8,505 nucleotides of DNA from Sphingomonadaceae bacterium (GTDB taxonomy: Bacteria > Pseudomonadota > Alphaproteobacteria > Sphingomonadales > Sphingomonadaceae), in contig JAFARM010000259.1 in assembly GCA_019245455.1 (NCBI GenBank), positions 1-8,505 on the forward strand, read 5' to 3'. Each line of letters begins with the position of its first letter. The first letter of the stretch is position 1. A program made the translations under genes and the position numbers. The notes beneath the pieces were generated by a model, which saw nothing but the letters and a program-made list of their open reading frames with translations, did no database searches and was not told where the DNA came from. Of this stretch, positions 1 through 5,996 are shown in pieces.

Positions 1-168
1 GGCCCAGGCGAGCGCGTGGAGCGAGGCGGCGTTGGCGGCGAGCGCCCCCGCCGGCGCGGCGGCGGTGCAGGCGCCGAGCGCCGCGGCACCAGCGGCCGCC
101 GCGTGGGGCGCGGCAGGCGACGCGGCGGCGCTTCCCGCGGCGGCGGCGAGGATCAGCAGCGGAACCAT
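1..168 (-). CDS. N-terminal part of an exported protein of unknown function (cut by window edge)
   Basis: Reading the minus strand from an ATG at 168-166 gives 56 open codons that run off the left edge of the window. The start is supported by a purine-rich GGGAGAG just upstream (about 171-177). The first residues, [20 protein letters not shown], look like a signal peptide with a short hydrophobic core and AXA-type cleavage sites, so export is inferred. The rest is very alanine-rich, with one cysteine in a GACTAAAP context and the end [10 protein letters not shown] do not recognise the family and the visible piece is too short to assign a function. The gene is divergent from the L,D-transpeptidase, with 51 bases between the two start codons. 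GC-rich DNA makes chance open frames common, so the call rests on the start, ribosome-binding site and signal peptide occurring together. Confidence 0.5.
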   Translation of the reverse strand, partial: MVPLLILAAAAGSAAASPAAPHAAAAGAAALGACTAAAPAGALAANAASLHALAWA

Positions 169-219
169 CGCTCTCCCGAAAGCCTTGGTGCGGCAGCGTA
201 CCACGATTGGGGTCTGCCG

Positions 220-1317
220 ATGTTCCGCGTGCTCCTTATCCCTGCCCTGCTGCTGTCGGGAAGCGCGCTCGCCGCCGATCCGCCGAAGGGCGCGCCGCGG
301 GCAGCGAAGCCCGTCCCCCCGGCGGCACCCGCCAAGCCCGCCGACGCGGCCGCGCCCGCCAAGGCAGCCGACGCCGCCCCGTCGCAGCCGGCCAAGCCCG
401 CCGATCCGGCCCAGGCACAGGCACAAGCTACCATCGTCATCCCCGCGTCGATCACCGCGCCGCAGCGGGCGCTGATCCGGCTGCAGATCCTGCTCGACCG
501 CGCGCACTTCTCGCCCGGCGTCATCGACGGCAAGGACGGGGCCAACGTCAAGCTCGCCGAGGCCGCCTATGCCAAGGCGAACGGCATCGACAGCCCCACG
601 GTCGAGGCGCTGACGGCGAAGCTCGTCACCGGCGACGACGCGCCGACCGTCACCCGCTACACGATCACCGACGCCGACATCGCCGGGCCGTTCGTCGACA
701 AACTGCCGACCGACATGGCCGAGCTGGCGAAGCTCGACTCGCCCGCCTATTCGGGGCCGGTCGAGGAGCTCGCCGAACGCTTCCACATGGACGACGACCT
801 GCTGAAGGCGCTCAATCCGGGGGCGGACTTCGGCAAGGCCGGTACCGTCATCACGGTCGCCGACGTCGGCAAGGCGAAGCTGCCGCCGGTGACGAAGATC
901 GTCGTCGACAAGACCGAGCAGTCGGTCCGCGCCTTTGCCGGCGACAGGCTCGTCGCGGTCTATCCGGCGACCGTCGGCAGCCAGGAGCGGCCTGCGCCGG
1001 ACGGGACGTGGAAGGTGCGGACGGTGGCGACGCACGCGACCTATACCTTCGACCCCAAGCGGCTGACGTTCGGCGACCCCGGTGTCGGCAAATTGACGAT
1101 CAAGGCGGGGCCGAACAACCCGGTCGGCACGACGTGGATCGCGCTGACCAAGCCGACCTACGGCATCCACGGCACCCCCGAGCCGCGCCTGGTCGGCAAG
1201 CGCGCCAGCCACGGCTGCATCCGCTTGACCAACTGGGACGTCGAGCAGCTGGCGGCCGCGGTCAAGGCGGGGGCGGAGGTGGTGTTCACGGGGGAGGAGC
1301 AGAAGGCGAAGACGTGA
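220..1317 (+). CDS. Exported L,D-transpeptidase (YkuD domain) with peptidoglycan-binding region
   Basis: This 365-residue periplasmic enzyme is expected to form 3-3 peptidoglycan crosslinks or to attach proteins to peptide stems. Residues 1-18 are a signal peptide ([18 protein letters not shown]). Residues 20-70 are an Ala/Pro/Lys-rich linker. Residues about 80-125 resemble a peptidoglycan-binding helical domain ([20 protein letters not shown]). Residues about 180-214 look LysM-like ([18 protein letters not shown]). The YkuD domain covers about 224-357. Its catalytic signature is complete: His317 in GIHGTPEP, then Ser330-His331-Gly332-Cys333-Ile334-Arg335, with Cys333 the expected nucleophile. 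The open frame extends upstream to position 16, but the ATG at 220 is chosen because it begins the signal peptide and has GGGG (209-212) seven bases ahead. It is convergent with the dsbD-like gene across a repeat-rich gap. The catalytic domain is certain; substrate and exact crosslink type are not visible. Confidence 0.93.
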   Translation: MFRVLLIPALLLSGSALAADPPKGAPRAAKPVPPAAPAKPADAAAPAKAADAAPSQPAKPADPAQAQAQATIVIPASITAPQRALIRLQILLDRAHFSPGVIDGKDGANVKLAEAAYAKANGIDSPTVEALTAKLVTGDDAPTVTRYTITDADIAGPFVDKLPTDMAELAKLDSPAYSGPVEELAERFHMDDDLLKALNPGADFGKAGTVITVADVGKAKLPPVTKIVVDKTEQSVRAFAGDRLVAVYPATVGSQERPAPDGTWKVRTVATHATYTFDPKRLTFGDPGVGKLTIKAGPNNPVGTTWIALTKPTYGIHGTPEPRLVGKRASHGCIRLTNWDVEQLAAAVKAGAEVVFTGEEQKAKT

Positions 1318-1379
1318 GCGGCACGACCAAGCCGCGCCTCCATGACAATCCCGCCCCGGCACCACACCCCCCGCCCAAG

Positions 1380-1569
1380 CACCACGAACCTTCTCAAGCA
1401 CCACGAACCTTCTCAATCACCACGAACGCGCTCAGGCACCAAGAACCCGCTCAGGGACCAAGAACCCGCTCAGGGACCAAGAACCCGCTCAGGGACCAAG
1501 AACCCGCTCAGGGACCAAGAACCTGCTCAGGGACCAAGAACCCGCTCAGGGACCAAGAACCCGCTCATG
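1380..1569. repeat. Ten-copy 19-bp tandem repeat
   Basis: Ten head-to-tail units of exactly 19 bp start at 1380, 1399, 1418, 1437, 1456, 1475, 1494, 1513, 1532 and 1551. The consensus of the later units is GACCAAGAACCCGCTCAGG. Units 5, 6, 7 and 9 are identical; unit 8 has one C-to-T change, and unit 10 ends ATG instead of AGG as it passes into the adjoining REP arm. Units 1-3 are more diverged (CACCACGAACCTTCTCAAG in unit 1). Divergence therefore falls toward the REP end. Since 19 is not a multiple of three, the reading frame changes every unit, so I treat the array as non-coding. It begins 62 bases after the transpeptidase stop codon and makes up much of this gene-free gap; 1318-1379 shows nothing else. 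Confidence 0.95.
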
Positions 1570-1630
1570 CTGAGCTTGTCGAAGCACGCTCAAACGTCGA
1601 TCGTGCTTCGACAGGCTCAGCATGAGCGGG
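1560..1630. repeat. REP-type inverted repeat, 29-bp arms
   Basis: The left arm (1560-1588) and right arm (1602-1630) are reverse complements at 28 of 29 positions, around a 13-base loop. The arms contain GCTGAGCTTGTCGAAGCACG and its complement, a word I associate with dispersed palindromic repeats in sphingomonads. The left arm overlaps the last 19-bp tandem unit. Placed between the convergent transpeptidase and dsbD-like genes, the transcribed hairpin could end transcription from both sides or protect mRNA 3' ends. That role is inferred: there is no clear U-tract. Confidence 0.9.
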
Positions 1631-1640
1631 GATGCGCCCA

Positions 1641-1668
1641 GTGCTTCGACAGGCGCAGCATGGGCGGG
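1641..1668. repeat. Diverged solitary REP half-copy
   Basis: These 28 bases match the right arm of the preceding inverted repeat (1603-1630) at 26 positions, in the same orientation and ten bases downstream. The unit begins GTGCTTCGACAGGC. It ends eight bases before the stop codon of the minus-strand dsbD-like gene, so it lies in that gene's 3' untranslated region. It has no matching inverted partner of its own and looks like a decayed or partially duplicated copy. Confidence 0.8.
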
Positions 1669-1675
1669 CTTGCGC

Positions 1676-3670
1676 CTATGACAGGGCCGTCAGCACCCCC
1701 GGCGTCAGCACCTGCGGCAGCGTCTCCACCCGCCCGTCGGCGTGGTAGAACAGGTACAGCGGCACGCCCGCGCGGTTGTGCGCGCGGATGAAGCGGCCGA
1801 GGACGGGGTCGTTCGACGTCCAGTCGCCGACCAGGGTCGTCACGCCTTTGGCCTTGAACGCCTGCGCGACGGCGGGGCTGGAGAGCGCGCCGCGCTCGTT
1901 GACCTTGCACGTCAAGCACCAGTCGGCGGTGAAATAGACGAAGGCGGGGACGTGCTTCGCCTGGAGGTCGGCGAGCGCCGCTTCGGTGAACGGCTTGGCG
2001 GAGAGGCCGGCGGGGGCGTCGCTCACCGGAGCGGTGGCGGGGGCGGGGGCGACCAGCGCGACTGCCGCGACCGCGGCAACCAGCCCGGCGAGGAGCGGCG
2101 GCCAGGCGGGGGCGAACGCCCGCTGCCGCCCGCCGAGCCACCACAGCGCCAGCCCCGTCGCCAGCGCCCCGGCGAGCCCCAGCGCCATCCCCGACACCCC
2201 CGCCTGCCGCCCGAGCAGCCAGGCGAGGCCGAGCGCAGTCGCGAACATCGGCAGGCTGAGGACGTGCCGCAGCGTCGCCATCCACGCGCCCGGCTTGGGC
2301 AGGCGGCGGCGCAGCGCGGGGACGAAGCCGACCGCGAGAAAGGGCAGGGCGAGCCCCAGCCCGAGGCCGGCGAACACCAGCAGCCCGGCGGCCGGCGGCA
2401 GGACGAGTGCCGCGCCCAGCGCCGCCGCCATGAACGGCCCGGTGCACGGCGTGGCGACGAAGGCGGCGAGTGCGCCCGTCCAGAAGCTGCCCGCCGCCCC
2501 GGGCTTCGCCGCCAGCCCGCCGCCGCCGCCGAAGCTGCCCAGCTCGAACAGCCCGGCGAGGTTGAGGGCGATGGCGGTGACCAGCACCAGCAGCCCGGCG
2601 ACGACGCGCGAGTTCTGCAGCTGGAAGCCCCAGCCGACTGCCTCGCCGGCCGCGCTCAGCGCCAGCACGACGCCGCCCAATGCGGTGCAGACGGCGATCA
2701 CCCCGGCGGCATAAGCGAGCGCGTCGCGCCGCGCCTCGGGCGGGGTCGCACCGCCCTTGGCGAGGCTCAGCGCCTTCAGGCTGAGGATCGGGAAGACGCA
2801 CGGCATGACGTTCAAGACGACCCCGCCGGCGATCGCCAGCAGCAGGGCGGTGGCGAACAGGGCGACGCCGCCGCTCGCGGCCGGGGCCTGCAGCGGCGCG
2901 CCGGGACCGGGAACCGCGCCCGGCGCGGCATCGATCGCATAGCCGGTGACGCTGGCCCCGTGCTCGACGCGCAGCACGCCGGCGACGCGCGCCGGAACGG
3001 CGCGGCCCGCCTTGGTCTCGAGCCTGAGGTCGGTGCCCGCGACGGTCGCCGCCTGCGGGCTGGGGTAGTCGGCGGTGCCGTCGGCGGCGGGGAAGAAGTA
3101 CGCCTTCGTCACCGCGCCCGCGTCGGGGACGGCGGCGGCGAGCACCAGCCGGCCACCCGTCGCGGCAAAGCGCGCGGCGAGCGGGTGCGGCAGCGCGGCG
3201 ACGGCGTCCGCGACGCGGCGGTCCGGCGCGGCCCCGGCAGGAAAGCCGAGTTTCGCGCTCTCCGGCACGCACATCTCGCTCGTGCAGACGAGGTAATCGA
3301 GCTTCAGCCCGACCGGCCCCGCGCCGCTGACCGTCGTCACCAGCGTCGCCGGCCCTTCGTAGACGAAGTTGGTCAGGCCCGACACGCTGAGCACGGACGG
3401 CACGGGAAAGCGCAGCGGCGCGGCGGTGACGCCGGGGGCCAGCGTCCACGCCGCCTTGGGCGCATAGCCCGCCTCGCCGGGGTTCGACCAATAGCTGTGC
3501 CAGCCGGGCTTGGGCGTCAGGACGATGCCGAGTGTGCGGCTGCCGTCGGCGGCGGGCGCGCCCGCGATCAGCTCGACGCGGGTGTTCGGATTGTCGACGA
3601 CCGCCTGCGCCGCGGCCGGCGCGGCGACGAGGAAAGCGAGGAGCGCGAGCAGGCGGGCGAGCATGGCCAT
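1676..3670 (-). CDS. dsbD: DsbD/ScsB-like membrane thiol:disulfide reductase
   Basis: This 664-residue inner-membrane protein is expected to carry electrons from cytoplasmic thioredoxin to periplasmic thiol proteins. Residues 1-22 are a signal peptide. The periplasmic N-terminal domain (about 30-250) has GWHSYWSNPGEAGY at 56-69 and a cysteine pair, Cys129 and Cys134, in VCTSEMCVP. The membrane domain (about 268-540) holds Cys291 in NVMPCVFP and Cys409 in ATPCTGPF, the redox pair of the family. The C-terminal thioredoxin domain (about 555-664) has TADWCLTCK (Cys585, Cys588) and a GVPLYL cis-proline loop. All three cysteine pairs are thus present. The N-terminal style resembles ScsB-type proteins more than E. 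coli DsbD, so the symbol is approximate. The start could be the second ATG (3664), which has better ribosome-binding spacing. No partner such as ScsC or DsbC lies beside it. It is divergent from the quinone oxidoreductase gene. Confidence 0.93.
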   Translation of the reverse strand: MAMLARLLALLAFLVAAPAAAQAVVDNPNTRVELIAGAPAADGSRTLGIVLTPKPGWHSYWSNPGEAGYAPKAAWTLAPGVTAAPLRFPVPSVLSVSGLTNFVYEGPATLVTTVSGAGPVGLKLDYLVCTSEMCVPESAKLGFPAGAAPDRRVADAVAALPHPLAARFAATGGRLVLAAAVPDAGAVTKAYFFPAADGTADYPSPQAATVAGTDLRLETKAGRAVPARVAGVLRVEHGASVTGYAIDAAPGAVPGPGAPLQAPAASGGVALFATALLLAIAGGVVLNVMPCVFPILSLKALSLAKGGATPPEARRDALAYAAGVIAVCTALGGVVLALSAAGEAVGWGFQLQNSRVVAGLLVLVTAIALNLAGLFELGSFGGGGGLAAKPGAAGSFWTGALAAFVATPCTGPFMAAALGAALVLPPAAGLLVFAGLGLGLALPFLAVGFVPALRRRLPKPGAWMATLRHVLSLPMFATALGLAWLLGRQAGVSGMALGLAGALATGLALWWLGGRQRAFAPAWPPLLAGLVAAVAAVALVAPAPATAPVSDAPAGLSAKPFTEAALADLQAKHVPAFVYFTADWCLTCKVNERGALSSPAVAQAFKAKGVTTLVGDWTSNDPVLGRFIRAHNRAGVPLYLFYHADGRVETLPQVLTPGVLTALS

Positions 3671-3672
3671 GG

Positions 3673-3676
3673 TCCT
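3673..3676 (-). promoter_or_regulatory. Ribosome-binding site bearing on the dsbD start choice
   Basis: The minus strand reads GTAGGACC immediately before the annotated ATG (3670-3668). AGGA lies only two bases from that ATG but eight bases from the in-frame ATG two codons later (3664-3662). Eight bases is the more usual spacing, so translation may start at the third codon. Both starts keep the same signal peptide. Confidence 0.55.
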
Positions 3677-3744
3677 ACGCGCGTCGGGCCGCGCGCGCCA
3701 CGGTCTTCGCGGCGGCGGCGGGCGCGGTTACGCGGCGCGGGCGG

Positions 3745-3772
3745 TGGACAGGCGGGCCGGCGCGGCTAAGGT
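3745..3772 (+). promoter_or_regulatory. Possible sigma70-type promoter of the quinone oxidoreductase gene
   Basis: TGGACA (3745-3750) matches the -35 consensus at five of six positions. After a 16-base spacer, TAAGGT (3767-3772) is a weaker -10 box with three matches. Initiation would fall near 3779, leaving a leader of about 20 bases that includes the ribosome-binding site GGGAG (3787-3791), eight bases before the ATG. The placement fits but the boxes were found by eye only. Confidence 0.35.
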
Positions 3773-3799
3773 GCCGCCAGTCCAGCGGGAGCATGACCG

Positions 3800-4774
3800 A
3801 TGAAAGCCGTCCTCTGCGTCGAACACGGGCCGCCGGAGAAGCTCGTCGTCCAGGACGTGGCCGTGCCCGAGCCCGGGCGCGGGCAGGTGCGGCTGAAGGT
3901 GGAGGCGGCGGGCGTCAACTTTCCCGACACCCTCATCATCCAGAACCTGTACCAGTTCAAACCGGCGCTGCCGTTCTCGCCGGGCGGCGAGGCGGCGGGC
4001 GTGATCGACGCGGTCGGCGAGGGCGTCGAGGGGGTGAGCGTCGGCGACCGCGCCATTGTCATGACGGGGAACGGCTGCTTCGCCGAATATGTCATCGCCA
4101 ACCGGGCGCAGGTCGTGCCGATCACGGGGACGATGCCCGCTGATATCGCCGCCGGCTTCACCATGACCTACGGCACCTCGCACCACGCGTTGAAGCAGCG
4201 CGCGCATCTGAAGGCCGGCGAGACGCTGCTCGTGCTCGGCGCCGCGGGCGGCGTCGGGCTGACCGCGGTCGAGCTCGGCAAGGTGATGGGGGCTAAGGTC
4301 ATCGCCGCCGCTTCGACCGACGAGAAGCTAGCGCTGACCCGCGAGTATGGTGCCGACGAAACGATCAACTATGCGACCGCGAGCCTGAAGGACGAGATCA
4401 AGCGGCTGACCGGAGGGCGCGGCGTCGATGTCGTCTACGACCCGGTCGGCGACCGCTTCGCCGAACCGGCGTTCCGCGGCATCGCCTGGAACGGGCGGTA
4501 TCTGGTGGTCGGCTTCGCCGGCGGCAACATCCCGTCGCTGCCGCTCAACCTGCCGCTCATCAAGGGCGCGAGCCTCGTCGGCGTGTTCTGGGGCGCCTTC
4601 ACCCACGCCGAGCCCGACGTGCACCGCGCCAACATGGCCGAGCTGCTGACGTGGTACGCCGAGGGCAGACTGAAGCCGCACGTGTCGCGGCACTTCCCCC
4701 TGGATGAGGGCCCGGCGGCGATCCGGTGGATGATGGACCGGAAAGCGACGGGGAAGGTGGTGTTGACGGTCTGA
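3800..4774 (+). CDS. NADPH:quinone oxidoreductase, zinc-independent MDR superfamily
   Basis: This 324-residue cytosolic enzyme is expected to reduce quinones or activated alkenes with NADPH. The N-terminal GroES-like domain (about 1-120) has GVNFPDTLII (38-47) and LPFSPGGEAAGVI (57-69), typical of the quinone oxidoreductase branch. The catalytic-zinc cysteine and histidine ligands of alcohol dehydrogenases are absent. The Rossmann fold has Gly147-Ala-Ala-Gly-Gly-Val-Gly153, followed by GKVMGAKVIAAAS, and a later DVVYDPVGD stretch. The C-terminal part (LKPHVSRHFPLDE, then GKVVLTV) is usual for the family, and length is normal. The start is supported by GGGAG eight bases upstream. It stands alone: dsbD is divergent on its left and moaE convergent on its right, beyond a repeat-filled gap. 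The true substrate cannot be read from sequence; crotonyl-CoA reductase-like activities occur in related proteins. Confidence 0.92.
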   Translation: MKAVLCVEHGPPEKLVVQDVAVPEPGRGQVRLKVEAAGVNFPDTLIIQNLYQFKPALPFSPGGEAAGVIDAVGEGVEGVSVGDRAIVMTGNGCFAEYVIANRAQVVPITGTMPADIAAGFTMTYGTSHHALKQRAHLKAGETLLVLGAAGGVGLTAVELGKVMGAKVIAAASTDEKLALTREYGADETINYATASLKDEIKRLTGGRGVDVVYDPVGDRFAEPAFRGIAWNGRYLVVGFAGGNIPSLPLNLPLIKGASLVGVFWGAFTHAEPDVHRANMAELLTWYAEGRLKPHVSRHFPLDEGPAAIRWMMDRKATGKVVLTV

Positions 4775-4811
4775 GGGGTGGGCTAGATGGCATCGCCCGC
4801 ACCGCGCCGCG

Positions 4812-4887
4812 TGTCATCCCGGATCAGGCCGGGACCCATGGTCTCGAACGGTCGAGATCTTGGGTCCCGGCCTGCGCCGGGATGACA
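4812..4887. repeat. Long palindrome, 27-bp arms (REP-like)
   Basis: Arms 4812-4838 and 4861-4887 are reverse complements at 25 of 27 positions. The intervening bases continue pairing from 4840-4847 to 4852-4859 with one G-T pair, leaving a four-base tip. Each arm also contains a small palindrome of its own (CCCGG...CCGGG). The whole could therefore fold as one long hairpin or two short ones. It begins 37 bases after the quinone oxidoreductase stop codon and might terminate that transcript, which is inference. Its outer word, GTCATCCC...GGGACCCAT, is shared with the next palindrome. Confidence 0.9.
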
Positions 4888-4919
4888 GAGTCGGGGAGTG
4901 CTCTCCCGCAAACAACAAT

Positions 4920-5048
4920 CCGTCATCCCCGCGAACGCGGGGACCCATCTCCTGCGGGCCGCCGTCGGGTGGGAACCGCCTCCGCCCGCGCGCTGGAGCA
5001 CACGCGCGGCCTTCGGGAGATGGGTCCCCGCTTTCGCGGGGATGACGG
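4920..5048. repeat. Long palindrome, 33-bp arms (REP-like)
   Basis: Arms 4920-4952 and 5016-5048 are reverse complements at 32 of 33 positions, separated by a 63-base GC-rich spacer. Each arm holds an internal hairpin: CCCCGCG-AA-CGCGGGG on the left and CCCCGC-TTTC-GCGGGG on the right. The outer word GTCATCCCC...GGGGACCCAT marks it as the same repeat class as the palindrome at 4812-4887. It ends 18 bases from the moaE stop codon, between convergent genes, so it may act as a two-way terminator or mRNA end protector. I see no gene in 4775-5066. Confidence 0.92.
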
Positions 5049-5066
5049 TGGAGAGTCAGTGAGCGC

Positions 5067-5510
5067 TTACTCCCACCGCGCCGCCGCCAAGTCGTCGCTC
5101 GCGCGCGCCTCGACCCAGGTCGTGCCGCCAGCGCGTTCCTCCGCCTTCCAGAACGGGGCCTTGGTCTTCAGCCAGTCCATCAGGAACTCGGCCGCCGCGA
5201 ACGCCGCGGCGCGGTGGCTGCTCGCGACGGCGACGTGGACGATCGCCTCGCCGGGCAGCATCCGGCCCACGCGGTGGACGACGCGGCCGGCCAGGATCGG
5301 CCAGCGGCGCTCGGCCTCGGCGGCGATCGCGGCGAGGGCGCGTTCGGTCATCGCCGGATAGTGGTCGAGGGTCAGGCTGACCAGGCCCCCAAGTTCATTG
5401 GCGTCGCCCCGGACGAAGCCGGTGAAGGTGACGACCGCGCCGGTGTCGCCGCCTTCGGGCAGCAGCGGCGCGAGGTCGAGCGGTTCGGCCTGGACGCGGA
5501 CGAGGATCAT
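5067..5510 (-). CDS. moaE: Molybdopterin synthase catalytic subunit MoaE
   Basis: MoaE is the large subunit of molybdopterin synthase. It transfers sulfur from the MoaD C-terminal thiocarboxylate to precursor Z (cPMP), forming the molybdopterin dithiolene in the cytosol. The 147-residue length is normal. Family marks are GAVVTFTGFVRG (24-35), LTLDHYPAM (47-55), HVAVASSHR (92-100) and LKTKAPFWKAE (114-124). Lys115 and Lys122 have the same seven-residue spacing as the E. coli catalytic lysines 119 and 126. The C-terminal TTWVEARASDD matches the usual substrate-site segment. The frame stays open upstream to 5684, but the ATG at 5510 is chosen because the family begins at this point and a GGAGGGAGAGG run precedes it; the upstream part is repeat DNA. 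It follows moaD on the same strand after an unusually long repeat-containing gap. Confidence 0.95.
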   Translation of the reverse strand: MILVRVQAEPLDLAPLLPEGGDTGAVVTFTGFVRGDANELGGLVSLTLDHYPAMTERALAAIAAEAERRWPILAGRVVHRVGRMLPGEAIVHVAVASSHRAAAFAAAEFLMDWLKTKAPFWKAEERAGGTTWVEARASDDLAAARWE

Positions 5511-5735
5511 CCTCTCCCTCCCCCCCGGTGAGCGAAGCGAACCGAGAGCGGGGAGGGACGTGGGGGAGGCGGGGCGAGTGACCGCGGGCCGTTCCATCGG
5601 GCCGCGCGCTGCGCAGTGGCGAATGGCGATGTCGAGGCGGAGCCGACGAACTGCGGGTGATGGAATCGGGCGGGCAGCCCCCACCCCGATCCTCCCCGCT
5701 CTCCGATGCTCCGCATCGGGGGAGGAGGGAGACGG
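5511..5735. repeat. Imperfect inverted repeat filling the moaD-moaE gap
   Basis: The block begins and ends with related inverted segments. Positions 5515-5556 and 5691-5730 pair as imperfect reverse complements, including an exact 13-bp match (GAGAGCGGGGAGG at 5544-5556 against 5691-5703). Each outer segment has its own small hairpin, such as CGATGCTCCGCATCG at 5703-5717. Further in, TTCCATC near 5594 and GATGGAA near 5659 also pair. The block looks like a decayed REP or small mobile repeat. It supplies moaE's ribosome-binding purines, and no gene is seen within it. Confidence 0.7.
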
Positions 5736-5741
5736 CAGGCC

Positions 5742-5996
5742 CTACCCACCCGTCACCGGCGGGAAGATCGCCACCTCGGCCCCCGCCGTCACCGGCGTGT
5801 CGGCCTGCGCGAACACCTGATCGACCGCGACCCGCACCCGTCCGCGGTCGGCGAGCGCCGTGGCGTGCCCCTCCGACCGCCCCGCCAGCCAGTCGAGCAG
5901 CGCCGCGACCGTCGCGACCCCCTCCGGCAGCGGCAGGACCTCGCCATCGACGCCGATCCGTTCGCGCACCCAGGCGAAGTAGAGCAGCTCGATCAC
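5742..5996 (-). CDS. moaD: Molybdopterin synthase sulfur-carrier subunit MoaD
   Basis: MoaD is the small ubiquitin-like partner of MoaE. Its C-terminal glycine is adenylated by MoeB-type enzymes and converted to the thiocarboxylate used for dithiolene formation. The 84-residue protein starts (V/M)IELLYFAWVRERIG, has the beta-grasp pattern with ALLDWLAGR near 32-40 and VRVAVDQVFA at 54-63, and ends exactly in the diagnostic EVAIFPPVTGG, with the Gly-Gly tail complete. The start is GTG at 5996-5994, since no ATG is available, and the GTG shares bases with the TGA of pgsA in the order GTGA. This predicts translational coupling to pgsA. moaE follows downstream on the same strand. Confidence 0.92.
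   Translation of the reverse strand: MIELLYFAWVRERIGVDGEVLPLPEGVATVAALLDWLAGRSEGHATALADRGRVRVAVDQVFAQADTPVTAGAEVAIFPPVTGG

Noticed and set aside
16..219. Upstream extension of the L,D-transpeptidase to an ATG at 16
   Set aside because: It would bury the signal peptide at residue 69 of an Arg/Gly-rich leader and overlap the divergent gene. The ATG at 220 has a ribosome-binding site and begins the signal peptide.
1380..1569. CRISPR array
   Set aside because: The 19-bp units are directly contiguous with no unique spacers, and no cas gene is present.
1342..1791. Open frame giving a repetitive protein with NPLRDQEPAQGPRT-type repeats
   Set aside because: It is the 19-bp DNA array read through; three frames in turn give 19-residue repeats. 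No start signal or signal peptide supports it, and it runs into the dsbD 3' end.
1742..3769. Plus-strand open frame of 675 codons opposite the dsbD-like gene
   Set aside because: It is a shadow frame produced by third-position GC bias. Its translation is Arg/Gly/Glu-rich and without domains, while the minus strand carries all the DsbD motifs.
4726..5361. Open frame across 4775-5066 containing WVPACAGMT-like segments
   Set aside because: Such peptides are the usual false translation of GTCATCCC-type palindromic repeats. The frame overlaps the ends of the quinone oxidoreductase and moaE genes.
5511..5684. N-terminal extension of MoaE by 58 residues
   Set aside because: The extension is translated repeat DNA. 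The conserved MoaE sequence begins at the ATG at 5510, and the normal family length fits that start.
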